64,000 bases of DNA, from positions 186,001 through 250,000 of the forward strand of contig CAMLRS010000004.1 in NCBI GenBank assembly GCA_946482515.1. The letters run 5' to 3'. Of this stretch, positions 18,101-25,494 are shown in pieces (position 1 is the first letter of the stretch; the number at the start of each line of letters is the position of its first letter). Source of the stretch: an uncultured Flavobacteriales bacterium. Lineage in GTDB: Bacteria > Bacteroidota > Bacteroidia > Flavobacteriales > Crocinitomicaceae. The notes beneath the pieces are model-generated. The model made no database searches. It was given only the letters and a program-made list of their open reading frames with translations, and was not told where the DNA came from. Position numbers and translations under genes: made by a program.

Positions 18101-18716
18101 CCCGCTGACACCCATGAAGCTGTCGATCCAGCAGCTGTTGCGTGTTTATGATCCAAACGACCCGGATTCACGCCGGAAGATCGAGCGTGTTGCTCAATCG
18201 ATCATCGAACAGATCGATGCGCTGACTTCTATTGCCAACGCCTTTTCGAATTTTGCGAAGATGCCACAGCCGGATATGGAACAAATCGAATTGCGGGCGT
18301 TCCTGGAGTCGATCGTAGCCGTGTTCGATGTGGAAGACAGTTGTGAGGTCAAACTGCTCGCAGAAGACGCTAAAATCCATATACAGGCCGATCGTGAGAT
18401 GCTCCTGCGCGTGATGAACAACCTGCTCACGAATTCCACACAAGCAATCCCTCCGCAGCGCAAAGGCCGTATCATCATCAGCCTGGTTGCCCGTGACGAG
18501 AAAGCCCATATCTACGTGAGCGATAACGGAACGGGGATTCCTCACGGACAGCTCAACACGGTTTTCGAGCCGTATTTCACGACCAAATCGACCGGAACGG
18601 GATTGGGATTGGCCATGGTGCGACAAATCGTCGAAGGACATGGCGGAACGATCGCGATCAGTGAAACAAGCCCTGAGGGGACGACTATTCACGTTGTGTT
18701 TCCAGTGACGAACTGA
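15090..18716 (+). CDS. Large multi-pass sensor histidine kinase, NtrY-like
   Basis: 1208 residues. There is one N-terminal transmembrane helix (about 12-32), an extracytoplasmic segment, then about seven further helices between residues 205 and 450. A second, long extracytoplasmic sensor region follows (about 455-690), another helix (about 693-715), a third sensor region, a last helix (about 905-930) and HAMP (about 930-980). The kinase core has the phosphorylated His1000 in AHEIKNPLTPMKL, and an ATPase domain with NNLLTNSTQAI, DNGTGIP and TGLGLAM. The HEIKNPLTP box is typical of NtrY. No response regulator is adjacent. It starts inside the end of udk (16-bp overlap). Confidence 0.88.
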   Translation: MAQRLKRSFYRFGLSAAIVLGALLLLLFSHFSNITFHDHTAELQQSFSKKEQQLYRFTSQALKVFTLKGEQTMAERYTTASPFYLHVYRNDSLVFWNTNELPVYPLADLHFPSDGLIRLQNGWYYTQVIRQGNLQVVGSFYIKRLYPYENEQLQDHFNPELTHNTEGVILPEQIKGKSIHDLKGNHLFSFEETQSIDDLNEVDTILFSGILLLILLSWVQLNRWFTRWYASLLLALLFSVLRVLALRFDWFAGLENSSLFDPSILALSERTPNLGQLLLSFLLLLVISNALFRTLKSMQETGGIARWISLIAVLILPVLGYWMSLTAQEMVENSSIPLQLDQVFSLTRYSLIVLFMIGIAGFAYIMIVYEVMGAFLRSGWKFPLLFQLWFVPGLISLFIALQIQHSINAVLWSMLLSGLVLFVHRRWGGRWDFSLVLLALFLFSIGATLNIHEFAKIKEREERELYANQLADDKDLNTELEYLTAKQQLLEDPYMERFKVRANRPEASELKEALERRVFNGFWERYDMDFFYFDAADTSSRFNGKRLEDLQALITRHGEVSEVDSTLFFVKDYTSQYAYVFLQELQTDSSTVLFFGTLKSKKIPEEIGFPRLLISDKAKVFESLGSYSIAKYYSGKLVARYGSYSFPFEAGVIPEIRIGRERMFFDKDGFNHFLLRRTGKDMIILSRQNTSWVDWVTTVAFLFVYYGFLLSTFLLFQSRAILMRFRGLSLAVKIQVVLVGLVFVSLVAFGFGSGTFVRSQYEEYTNDLIREKIHSVGVVSKLRLGDQPSIEEARKSIDMEYYLRNWSHIFVTDINVYDLHGRLVSSSRPKIYNIGLLSEQMHPAARSAMVSAKKSEFIHQESIGNLMYLSAYTPFFNDEGKLIAYVNLQHFDQQNEFENQIRRFLVAIINVFMLLLALSIIGAVFISSWLTSPLRMIRRSFSRMELGKNNQPIEYHSKDEIGDLVREYNQKLAELEAAALRLAQSGRESAWREMAKQVAHEIKNPLTPMKLSIQQLLRVYDPNDPDSRRKIERVAQSIIEQIDALTSIANAFSNFAKMPQPDMEQIELRAFLESIVAVFDVEDSCEVKLLAEDAKIHIQADREMLLRVMNNLLTNSTQAIPPQRKGRIIISLVARDEKAHIYVSDNGTGIPHGQLNTVFEPYFTTKSTGTGLGLAMVRQIVEGHGGTIAISETSPEGTTIHVVFPVTN

Positions 18717-19016
18717 TACCAATTAGCTCAAGGGATTGCTCTTGAAAAGCTATCGTGAGACCATTTCCGATTCATCATTTCAGAATTGTAATGGCTCAAA
18801 CTACCGTAATCCGCAATCCGCCGCGGCGTACGGGACACATCACTCACTATGGAAATCCTATTCGTGCTGGCTGTTCCGCCGATCGTATCCCAAAACCCTT
18901 AATCCTATTGGTTTCCCCGTAATATTGCGGGATTACGGAAATTGGCGGAATCATTGGAATCCCTTGCCAGTGTGGATTGCAACACGCCATCTGATCAGCT
19001 TCAAAATATTCCAACG
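18717..19016. other. Intergenic region with repeat-derived hairpin
   Basis: 300 bp between convergent genes with no convincing coding frame. It holds CCGTAAT (18917-18923) and ATTACGG (18932-18938), a 7-bp hairpin. The 17-mer TTCCCCGTAATATTGCG (18913-18929) is found again at 56197-56213. It also contains CCGCCGCGGCG (about 18813-18823), shared with the palindrome at 10067-10078, and the 12-mer AAGCTATCGTGA, shared with position 5543. These mark it as a repeat-rich spacer. Confidence 0.5.
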
Positions 19017-19052
19017 AAAAAAAGGCTCCCGTCTTTCGACGAGAGCCTTTTT
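19017..19052. terminator. Bidirectional intrinsic terminator
   Basis: AAAAAGGCTC and GAGCCTTTTT pair over 10 bp, with further CGTC/GACG pairing around a TTTC loop. An A-run on one side and a T-run on the other allow use from both strands: for the T9SS gene ending at 19076 and for transcription from the kinase operon. Confidence 0.8.
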
Positions 19053-19075
19053 CTCAAATTCAGACTAACCGAAGT

Positions 19076-20752
19076 TTATTTTGTCACAACCACGTTGAAT
19101 TGGCTGCTTGTTCCGTTAGCATATGAAAGATTGAACACATAAGTTCCAGCGTTGAAACCGTTTACGTTTGTTGTAAACTCACCGTTCACGATAGAAACAT
19201 CCTGTGTAGCAACAGTACGTCCAGCAAGATCAGTTACTTTCAGTACCGCATTTCCGTTTGTGTTTACTTTAACAGTAACCACATCTTTAGCCGGGTTCGG
19301 GTAAGAAGCTGCTTCGATAACGTTTTCGTTAATTGTCAGATCATCAGCATCGAACATTGTGATGGAGATCGCTGGTACACTACCACCGCTGAATCCACCA
19401 ACTGAGTATGTTCCGTCGCTTTCAACCGGGTAAAGCGGCTGCTGGTCATTCGCTTCGTTGCGAGCATATTTAGTAGAGTTGTCATAACCAAGGAATACAG
19501 TTGTGTTGTAAACTGTTACGCAAGCCAGGTAACGCACGTCATCTAACAGTACTACAGGCTCTTCGAATGGAATGTAAGTAGGGATATCCTGATCGTCTGT
19601 TTCGAAGAAGAACTCCTGACCAACAGCGATTTCATCCAGATCGTCCATAGTAGCAGTGCTGATATCTACGAACTCATCGTTCCAAGCCTGGATAGATGTC
19701 TGAACCTGCAGACCTTCGAGTGAACCGTCAGTAGCAGTAGAAGCATTGAATGTCATTCCGAGAACACCTACACGGCCAGCGTTAGGGTTGCGGAACACGA
19801 TGCAGGAAGAGTAAGTGTCGTTGTTGTCAGATGGACGGATACCACCGTCGCTTACAGGCTTCAGATCGCCATCCAGACGAGCCAGTGAGAAAATCAGCTC
19901 ATCGTTGATGTTGAATTTCGTTACGTTTACGTTGTCAGTTGGGTACTCGTCAGTAGCACCGTAGTTCACTTCGTAAGTCAGCGTGTACTCGCCTGCTGCG
20001 TAAGTTGCCTCGTTCAGTACAGGGAAATCGATCCATACGCTGTCACCTGATACCAGGTCGTAAGAAGCAGATGTCTCAGAGTAGATGTCTGTTCCACCGA
20101 ATTCAACTGTAGCTGTTACAGTCATTCCAGTCTGGTCATTCTGACCGTAGTTGAAGAGCATGAGCCCCAGGTCAGCCTGGAAGTCAGTTCCTGTCTGAGC
20201 AATCAGTGAAGGGATACCGTTACCGTTGATACGCAGTACGTCTGTTGACTGGAAGCCGATATCATCCATGTAGTAACCTGTTTTGTTACCAATGAATACA
20301 ACTACGTCTTCGTCGTTTTCGATTTGCGCGCGGATCAATGCTCCGTCAGCTTGGGAGATCATTACCGTTGGGATAGTTACGCTACCACCATCAGCACCGG
20401 CACCCATTGCGATAGGCGCACCCGGAGCGTTGTTTACGATGATACAAGCAATTGCACCAGCGTTCTGAGCTGCGAGCGCTTTTGAACCGAACTCGCAAGT
20501 ACCACGGTAGATCAAAGCGATTTTTCCTGTCAGGTCCGAAATCGGCGTACATGCCAGGGAATCCGGGCTGGCAACTGCTACAGTGTCCAGTACGGAGTTT
20601 GCAGGGTCTTCCATATCGGCAGCCCAGCCGTCTGTGTAAGTGAAATCATAGCTCCCTGCGATGCCCGCTGGTGCCTCTACTGAAAAGATGACCTGGCCGA
20701 ACGCGCCGGACGCAAAAAGCCCCAATCCAAAGGAAAGTAAGAGTTTTTTCAT
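19076..20752 (-). CDS. Secreted PA-domain protein, T9SS cargo
   Basis: 558 residues: signal peptide (MKKLLLSFGLGLFASGAFG), and a protease-associated (PA) domain at about 40-155 with LTGKIALIYRGTCEFGSKAL and AGAIACIIVNN. Two beta-sandwich regions follow (about 160-270 and 280-460), and then a T9SS type A sorting domain (EAASYPNPAKDVVTVKVN ... AGTYVFNLSYANG). PA domains usually bind ligands or lids beside a peptidase, but no peptidase domain is present, so this may be an adhesin or a binding protein. It has its own good promoter and terminator. Codon use is rich in GTA/ACA compared with neighbours, which may reflect high expression. Confidence 0.8.
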   Translation of the reverse strand: MKKLLLSFGLGLFASGAFGQVIFSVEAPAGIAGSYDFTYTDGWAADMEDPANSVLDTVAVASPDSLACTPISDLTGKIALIYRGTCEFGSKALAAQNAGAIACIIVNNAPGAPIAMGAGADGGSVTIPTVMISQADGALIRAQIENDEDVVVFIGNKTGYYMDDIGFQSTDVLRINGNGIPSLIAQTGTDFQADLGLMLFNYGQNDQTGMTVTATVEFGGTDIYSETSASYDLVSGDSVWIDFPVLNEATYAAGEYTLTYEVNYGATDEYPTDNVNVTKFNINDELIFSLARLDGDLKPVSDGGIRPSDNNDTYSSCIVFRNPNAGRVGVLGMTFNASTATDGSLEGLQVQTSIQAWNDEFVDISTATMDDLDEIAVGQEFFFETDDQDIPTYIPFEEPVVLLDDVRYLACVTVYNTTVFLGYDNSTKYARNEANDQQPLYPVESDGTYSVGGFSGGSVPAISITMFDADDLTINENVIEAASYPNPAKDVVTVKVNTNGNAVLKVTDLAGRTVATQDVSIVNGEFTTNVNGFNAGTYVFNLSYANGTSSQFNVVVTK

Positions 20753-20777
20753 AACATAAGTAAATTTAAAGATGTCA

Positions 20778-20809
20778 CCAAATTACGAAATCTTTACTTT
20801 AATATGCAA
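20778..20809 (-). promoter_or_regulatory. Promoter of the PA-domain T9SS gene
   Basis: On the minus strand TTG (20809-20807), 21 bp, then TAATTTGG (20785-20778; one mismatch to TAnnTTTG). It sits in a very A+T-rich stretch 25 bp upstream of the ATG. Confidence 0.5.
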
Positions 20810-20948
20810 ATTTTGACAACCCAGGATTGAAGCAAAAGGGTTATACTGGTGTTTTTATCGTTAAGTTTCCGGTCTTTTTGTGTTCTTTTCAACGCACACG
20901 CATCAACGCATATCCCAGCAAAAACTGGCTTTTCGAAGTTTGGGGAAA

Positions 20949-20976
20949 GAAAAAACCCCGCTCGAAAGGAACGGGG
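20949..20976 (-). terminator. Terminator of the sdh operon
   Basis: On the minus strand CCCCG and CGGGG form a GC-only 5-bp stem with an 11-base loop, followed by TTTTTT. It lies 24 bp beyond the sdhB stop. Confidence 0.65.
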
Positions 20977-20999
20977 CGAAAAAATCATAAAAGATTCGC

Positions 21000-21764
21000 T
21001 TACTCGGCTGAAATCATGGCGCTTAAGTACTCACGATTCATGCGGGCGATGTTATCTAAAGAGATTTCCTTTGGACATTCTACTGCGCAGGCACCGGTAT
21101 TGGTACAGTTCCCGAAGCCTTCTTCGTCCATCTGACGCACCATATTCAGTACACGCTGTTTTGCTTCCACACGTCCCTGTGGCAACAACGCCAGCTGGGA
21201 AACCTTAGCCGAAACGAACAACATGGCCGAAGCATTCACGCAGGATGCCACGCAGGCACCACAACCAATGCAGGTCGCTGCTTCGAAGGATTTATCCGCA
21301 TCTGTTTTCGGAACAGGAATGGCGTTCGCATCGATGGTATTACCGGATGTATTCACGGAAACGAATCCGCCGGCCTGCTGGATGCGGTCGAAAGACGTGC
21401 GGTCAACAACCAGATCCTTGATCACCGGGAATGCTTTCGCTCTCCACGGCTCTACGTAGATTGTTTCGCCGTCTTTGAATTTACGCATGTGCAGCTGACA
21501 CGTCGTAACCGCGCGATCCGGACCGTGTGCCTCACCATTGATGAACAGGGAACACATACCGCAAATCCCTTCACGGCAATCGTGGTCGAATGCAACCGGC
21601 TCTTTGCGCTCGTTGATCAGCTGTTCGTTCAATTGATCGAGCATCTCCAGGAATGAGCTGTCGGTAGAAACGTTATCGAGCTTATAAGTTTCCATGCTAC
21701 CTTTCGAATTAGCGTTCTTTTGACGCCAGATCTTCAGGTTGATATTAATTGTTTTTCCTGCCAT
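21000..21764 (-). CDS. sdhB: Succinate dehydrogenase / fumarate reductase iron-sulfur subunit
   Basis: 254 residues. The N-terminal ferredoxin domain has the 2Fe-2S cysteines in [20 protein letters not shown] and TTCQLHM. The C-terminal domain has [11 protein letters not shown] and [15 protein letters not shown] for the 4Fe-4S and 3Fe-4S clusters. It passes electrons from SdhA flavin to quinone through SdhC, at the cytoplasmic membrane. It is the last gene of the sdhC-sdhA-(IVP)-sdhB series. In close relatives sdhB directly follows sdhA; here about 460 bp of inserted sequence lies between them. Confidence 0.93.
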   Translation of the reverse strand: MAGKTININLKIWRQKNANSKGSMETYKLDNVSTDSSFLEMLDQLNEQLINERKEPVAFDHDCREGICGMCSLFINGEAHGPDRAVTTCQLHMRKFKDGETIYVEPWRAKAFPVIKDLVVDRTSFDRIQQAGGFVSVNTSGNTIDANAIPVPKTDADKSFEAATCIGCGACVASCVNASAMLFVSAKVSQLALLPQGRVEAKQRVLNMVRQMDEEGFGNCTNTGACAVECPKEISLDNIARMNREYLSAMISAE

Positions 21765-21779
21765 AATTTCTAGTCATTA

Positions 21780-22229
21780 GTAATTGGTCCTTAGTACATA
21801 GTGCTTAGCAACCAATCCATAGTTCTATCAATTTTTACCTTCTAACTTTTTTAAAAATGTATTGATCATTTTTCCTTCTTCCTCGATCATTGTCAGAATA
21901 TCTGTCAGGGATGTCGGATTATCAATGTATTTTACTTTCTCTGCGAGCAATAGCTGTGTCTCCAATTCATATAATGAACCGCGGGAGATCTTCAGAAACT
22001 GAGCGAAGCTGCCATTGCTTTTCCGACCGTAGCCTTCAGCAATATTACTTGGGACAGAAACAGCGCTTCTTCTGAGCTGGCTGGTGAGCGAGTAAACTTC
22101 ATGTGAAGGAAAACCGGACGACAACTCATATACGGCCTGGGCTATATCCATACCACGTTGCCAGATCATCAATTCCTTATATGTTTTTACTCCCGCCATG
22201 CTAACAACTGCGTACTAAGCACTAATTAC
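21780..22229. mobile_element. Inverted-repeat-bounded unit carrying an IVP gene
   Basis: A left repeat at 21780-21809 (GTAATTGGTCCTTAGTACAT...) and a right repeat at 22229-22200 read on the other strand (GTAATTAGTGCTTAGTACGC...) match at 24 of 30 positions. Between them is one gene, the four-helix-bundle protein. The right repeat includes the sdhA stop codon TAA and ends directly at the ATG of the inner gene. There is no transposase. The layout suggests a small mobile cassette inserted in the sdh operon; mobility is inferred, not shown. Confidence 0.6.
21828..22199 (-). CDS. Four-helix-bundle protein (23S rRNA IVP / S23 family)
   Basis: 123 residues, the family's usual length. Features are the opening KTYKELMIWQRGMDIAQAVYELS, the central YSLTSQLRRSAVSVPSNIAEGYGRKS (family signature, with S-x-P-S-N-I-A-E-G) and four amphipathic helices. 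The family was first seen inside 23S rRNA intervening sequences and is related to the Avd accessory protein of diversity-generating retroelements. A lone copy has no known function. It lies between sdhA and sdhB on the same strand, so it is transcribed with a respiratory operon. Confidence 0.9.
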   Translation of the reverse strand: MAGVKTYKELMIWQRGMDIAQAVYELSSGFPSHEVYSLTSQLRRSAVSVPSNIAEGYGRKSNGSFAQFLKISRGSLYELETQLLLAEKVKYIDNPTSLTDILTMIEEEGKMINTFLKKLEGKN

Positions 22230-24238
22230 TTATAGTTACGCGCAGCGATCTTAATAAACTCGTATTTCAATTCTTCTTTGTGGAGTACGGACTGGTTGAT
22301 ATCCTGACCTTTGTATTCCCATGCACCCACAAATTTGAAGTTCTCGTCGTCGCGAAGGGTTTCTCCTTCTGCATCCTGGTATTCTTCGCGGAAGTGTCCA
22401 CCGCAGGATTCTTTACGTTGCAAAGCGTCCATAGCCATCAGCTGGCCCAGCTCCATGAAGTCGGCAACGCGGAGTACTTTCTCCAGCTCGGTGTTCAGCT
22501 CGTCGGCATCGCCCGGAACGTATACGTCGCGGTAGAATTCGTCTCTGAGGGCAGCGATCTCGGAAATCGCTTCGGTCAGACCTTGCTCGTTACGCGCCAT
22601 TCCTACCTTGTTCCACATGATGTTACCGAGTTGCTTGTGGAAGTAATCAACCGATCTTGTTCCGTTGTTGTTCAGAAAACGGTTGATGCTCTCACGCACG
22701 CTGTTTTCAGCTTCAACGAATTCCGGTGAATCGGTAGAGATTTTACCGGTACGGATTTCATTGGCGAGGTAATCGGAAACGGTGTAAGGCAATACGAAGT
22801 AACCATCAGCCAGACCCTGCATGAGCGCCGAAGCTCCCAGGCGGTTGGCTCCGTGATCGGAGAAGTTGGCCTCACCGGCTACGAAACAGCCCGGAATAGA
22901 GCTTTGCAGGTTATAGTCGACCCAAACGCCACCCATCGTGTAGTGAACGGCCGGGTAAATTTTCATTGGTGTTTCATACGGGTTTTCGTCCGTAATCTTT
23001 TCGTACATCTGGAAGAGGTTTCCGTACTTGCTTTCCACCCAGGCTTTTCCAAGCTCCCAGATGCGCTCGTCGGAAGGATTGTGCTCTCCCTGTGCGAATG
23101 CCGCCTGCTTTCCTTTGCTGCGGATCTCGGAAGAGAAATCGAGGTAAACACCTTCGTTGGTGTCGTTGGCTTCGATACCGAAACCGGCATCGCAGCGCTC
23201 TTTGGCAGCACGGGAAGCTACGTCCCGCGGTACGAGGTTACCGAAGGCCGGGTAACGGCGCTCGAGGTAGTAATCGCGGTCTTCTTCGGCAATTTGCGTT
23301 GGCTTCAGCTGTCCGGCGCGGATCGCTTCGGCGTCTTCTTTCTTTTTAGGAACCCAGATACGACCGGAGTTACGCAGCGACTCGGACATCAAGGTCAGCT
23401 TCGACTGGTTGGTTCCGTGAACCGGGATACAGGTCGGGTGGATCTGAACGTAGCAAGGGTTGGCGAAGAACGCTCCTTTTTTGTGGATCTTCCAAGCTGC
23501 CGTTACGTTGCTTCCCATCGCATTCGTGGAGAGGAAGTACACGTTTCCATAACCACCTGTTGCGATGATCACGGCGTGGGCCGAATGACGCTCGATCTCA
23601 CCTGTGATCAGGTTACGGGCAATGATTCCGCGGGCTTTTCCATCGATCTTAACAATGTCGAGCATTTCGTGACGGTTGTACATCTGTACACGACCGAGAC
23701 CGATCTGGCGCGACAATGCCGAGTAAGCTCCGAGCAACAGCTGCTGACCGGTTTGTCCGGCTGCGTAGAATGTACGCTGTACCTGCGTTCCACCGAAGGA
23801 ACGGTTATCGAGCAAACCACCGTATTCGCGTGCAAAAGGAACACCTTGTGCCACACACTGGTCGATGATGTTTCCGGAAACTTCCGCCAGGCGGTGAACG
23901 TTGGCCTCACGGGCACGGTAGTCACCTCCTTTGATCGTATCGTAGAACAAACGGAAGATACTGTCGCCGTCGTTCTGGTAATTCTTCGCTGCATTGATAC
24001 CACCCTGTGCTGCAATGGAGTGCGCACGACGTGGTGAATCCTGGAAGCAGAATGCTTTTACATTGTAGCCCATTTCACCCAGCGACGCTGCTGCAGAGGC
24101 ACCGGCCAAACCTGTTCCGACAACGATGATGTCGATTTTCGGACGGTTATTCGGTGCAACCAGTTTGAGGTGGTTTTTGTGGTTGGTCCATTTTTCTGCG
24201 ATGGAACCTTCCGGTATTTTCGAATCTAAAACTGACAT
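22226..24238 (-). CDS. sdhA: Succinate dehydrogenase / fumarate reductase flavoprotein subunit
   Basis: 670 residues, standard for the B-type enzyme. The FAD dinucleotide fold is [20 protein letters not shown] (about 34-53). [15 protein letters not shown] (about 72-86) contains the His that is covalently joined to [12 protein letters not shown] and [16 protein letters not shown] belong to the substrate site, and [16 protein letters not shown] to the flavin-binding C-terminal part. It oxidises succinate to fumarate in the TCA cycle, or the reverse. Its stop codon TAA lies inside the inverted repeat of the inserted IVP cassette. Confidence 0.95.
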   Translation of the reverse strand: MSVLDSKIPEGSIAEKWTNHKNHLKLVAPNNRPKIDIIVVGTGLAGASAAASLGEMGYNVKAFCFQDSPRRAHSIAAQGGINAAKNYQNDGDSIFRLFYDTIKGGDYRAREANVHRLAEVSGNIIDQCVAQGVPFAREYGGLLDNRSFGGTQVQRTFYAAGQTGQQLLLGAYSALSRQIGLGRVQMYNRHEMLDIVKIDGKARGIIARNLITGEIERHSAHAVIIATGGYGNVYFLSTNAMGSNVTAAWKIHKKGAFFANPCYVQIHPTCIPVHGTNQSKLTLMSESLRNSGRIWVPKKKEDAEAIRAGQLKPTQIAEEDRDYYLERRYPAFGNLVPRDVASRAAKERCDAGFGIEANDTNEGVYLDFSSEIRSKGKQAAFAQGEHNPSDERIWELGKAWVESKYGNLFQMYEKITDENPYETPMKIYPAVHYTMGGVWVDYNLQSSIPGCFVAGEANFSDHGANRLGASALMQGLADGYFVLPYTVSDYLANEIRTGKISTDSPEFVEAENSVRESINRFLNNNGTRSVDYFHKQLGNIMWNKVGMARNEQGLTEAISEIAALRDEFYRDVYVPGDADELNTELEKVLRVADFMELGQLMAMDALQRKESCGGHFREEYQDAEGETLRDDENFKFVGAWEYKGQDINQSVLHKEELKYEFIKIAARNYK

Positions 24239-24265
24239 CTCGAAGTTGTTTTAAATAGAATGGGA

Positions 24266-25210
24266 TTAAAGCTCAATTTGAAGGTAAATCAGTACCGGGA
24301 TAATAGCGAACAGCAACGGCACGATGATCGCAAATGCTTTACCAACGAATGCAATAGCCGGTGTGTAGCGCTTGTGGCGCAATCCGAGTGACTGGAACGC
24401 CGCAGCGAATCCGTGCCAGAGGTGGAATGCGAGCACCACCATGGAAATGGTATAGAAGATCGTTGCCCACAACGCCAGTGAGTTGGTTGGGAAACCTGCT
24501 TTTTTCTGACCGAAGAAGGCCATGACCACAGAATGCAAGTCCTTGTAGCCTTCGCCTACTTTCAATCCGTTGGAAGTGATCTCTCCTTTTCCGTCGGTAT
24601 TGTAGAGCATCGTTCCGTCTTTTACTTCGCGCAGTGGCTCTTTTTTACCGGTTTCCGGATTGATAGCATTCAGCTCGAGGTATTCGCCGCTGGTTGCCAA
24701 TACGTATTCGAAGTCTACTTTTTGCTTCACCTCCTGGCCCATTTCGTCGTAGCCAACTGTCACGTCAACGGTCTTGTTCAGCGTGTGCAGTGGAATGTGC
24801 GAGAAGTGCATTTTCGCCCAGAAGTTCACCATGTGCATCACGATAAATACCAGGATCAGGGTTCCGAGCACCGCCATGTTGCGGGAAGCGCCGGATGAAT
24901 TCGTTCCCGGACGGTTGTAAGCGTATTTCACCGGGCGTGCTTTTTTGTTCTGCACAGCCAGCCACAAACCATCAATGGCGTGGAAAAGAATGGAAATATA
25001 CGTGAGGTAAGACAGCACCTTGATGAAGATGTTGTGCTGCATGAAGTAAGCGTATTCGTTGAAGGCCCTTCTGCCTTCCTCACCGACTTTAAGGATCAAT
25101 TGGAGATTTCCGATCAGGTGGCCTATCAGGAAGGTGCAGAGGAATAATCCCGTCAGCGCCATCCAGTATTTTTTGGCAATTGAGGATTTCAATAAAGCCG
25201 ATTTGCTCAT
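24266..25210 (-). CDS. sdhC: Succinate dehydrogenase cytochrome b subunit, enlarged
   Basis: 314 residues with five transmembrane helices (about 15-40, 62-86, 113-135, 245-268, 284-310). Haem-ligand histidines are expected among His31, His77, His126 and His263/266. It anchors SdhAB and reduces menaquinone. Between helices 3 and 4 lies a polar insertion of about 80 residues (141-222: VGYDEMGQEVKQKVDFEY, then NPETGKKEPLREVKDG). Most Bacteroidota members are about 220-230 residues without it (from memory of the family). It is the first gene of the operon, with a TAACTTTG box 28 bp upstream. Confidence 0.9.
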   Translation of the reverse strand: MSKSALLKSSIAKKYWMALTGLFLCTFLIGHLIGNLQLILKVGEEGRRAFNEYAYFMQHNIFIKVLSYLTYISILFHAIDGLWLAVQNKKARPVKYAYNRPGTNSSGASRNMAVLGTLILVFIVMHMVNFWAKMHFSHIPLHTLNKTVDVTVGYDEMGQEVKQKVDFEYVLATSGEYLELNAINPETGKKEPLREVKDGTMLYNTDGKGEITSNGLKVGEGYKDLHSVVMAFFGQKKAGFPTNSLALWATIFYTISMVVLAFHLWHGFAAAFQSLGLRHKRYTPAIAFVGKAFAIIVPLLFAIIPVLIYLQIEL

Positions 25211-25237
25211 AACTTGTTAAATTTAGCTAACACCATG

Positions 25238-25245
25238 CAAAGTTA
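25238..25245 (-). promoter_or_regulatory. -7 promoter element of the sdh operon
   Basis: Exact TAACTTTG (TAnnTTTG) on the minus strand, 28 bp before the sdhC ATG. The nearest upstream TTG is 25 bp away (25273-25271), longer than the usual spacing, so the -33 element is uncertain. Confidence 0.45.
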
Positions 25246-25304
25246 ATGGCTGAACGCGCTCGTTGTTCACCAAGGTCTTATTTAGATTGAATTTAGATTA
25301 TTCT

Positions 25305-25494
25305 TCACCACAAAGGAGCAAAGACAATTGAATAGCCATACTGCTTAAGGCAGCAAAGGTGTTATGTCGTTCCTCTCTACTTGGAAGTCCAAACTGCAAG
25401 TAAATGGCTAGAAAAGAATTCCTTTTCCCATCCACATTCTCTTTGTTCCCTTAACAAACGTAGTAAATACTGATTCTTTGCTCCTTTGTGGTGA
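25305..25494. repeat. 190-bp element with 20-bp perfect inverted ends (MITE-like)
   Basis: TCACCACAAAGGAGCAAAGA at 25305-25324 is repeated as its exact reverse complement at 25475-25494. The 150 bp between has no gene and no long symmetry. The right end directly abuts the stop codon of the transporter gene (TCA, 25495-25497). Length, perfect ends and lack of coding capacity fit a non-autonomous repeat. Related ACCACAAA and ACCACATAG fragments occur at 10023 and 1881. Confidence 0.65.

Noticed and set aside
21828..22199. Reading the IVP gene as part of a diversity-generating retroelement
   Set aside because: No reverse transcriptase, template repeat or variable repeat was found nearby; only the Avd-like accessory fold is present.
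25211..25494. tRNA or small RNA gene in the spacer upstream of sdhC
   Set aside because: No cloverleaf or anticodon arm could be drawn; the symmetry is explained by the 20-bp terminal inverted repeats.
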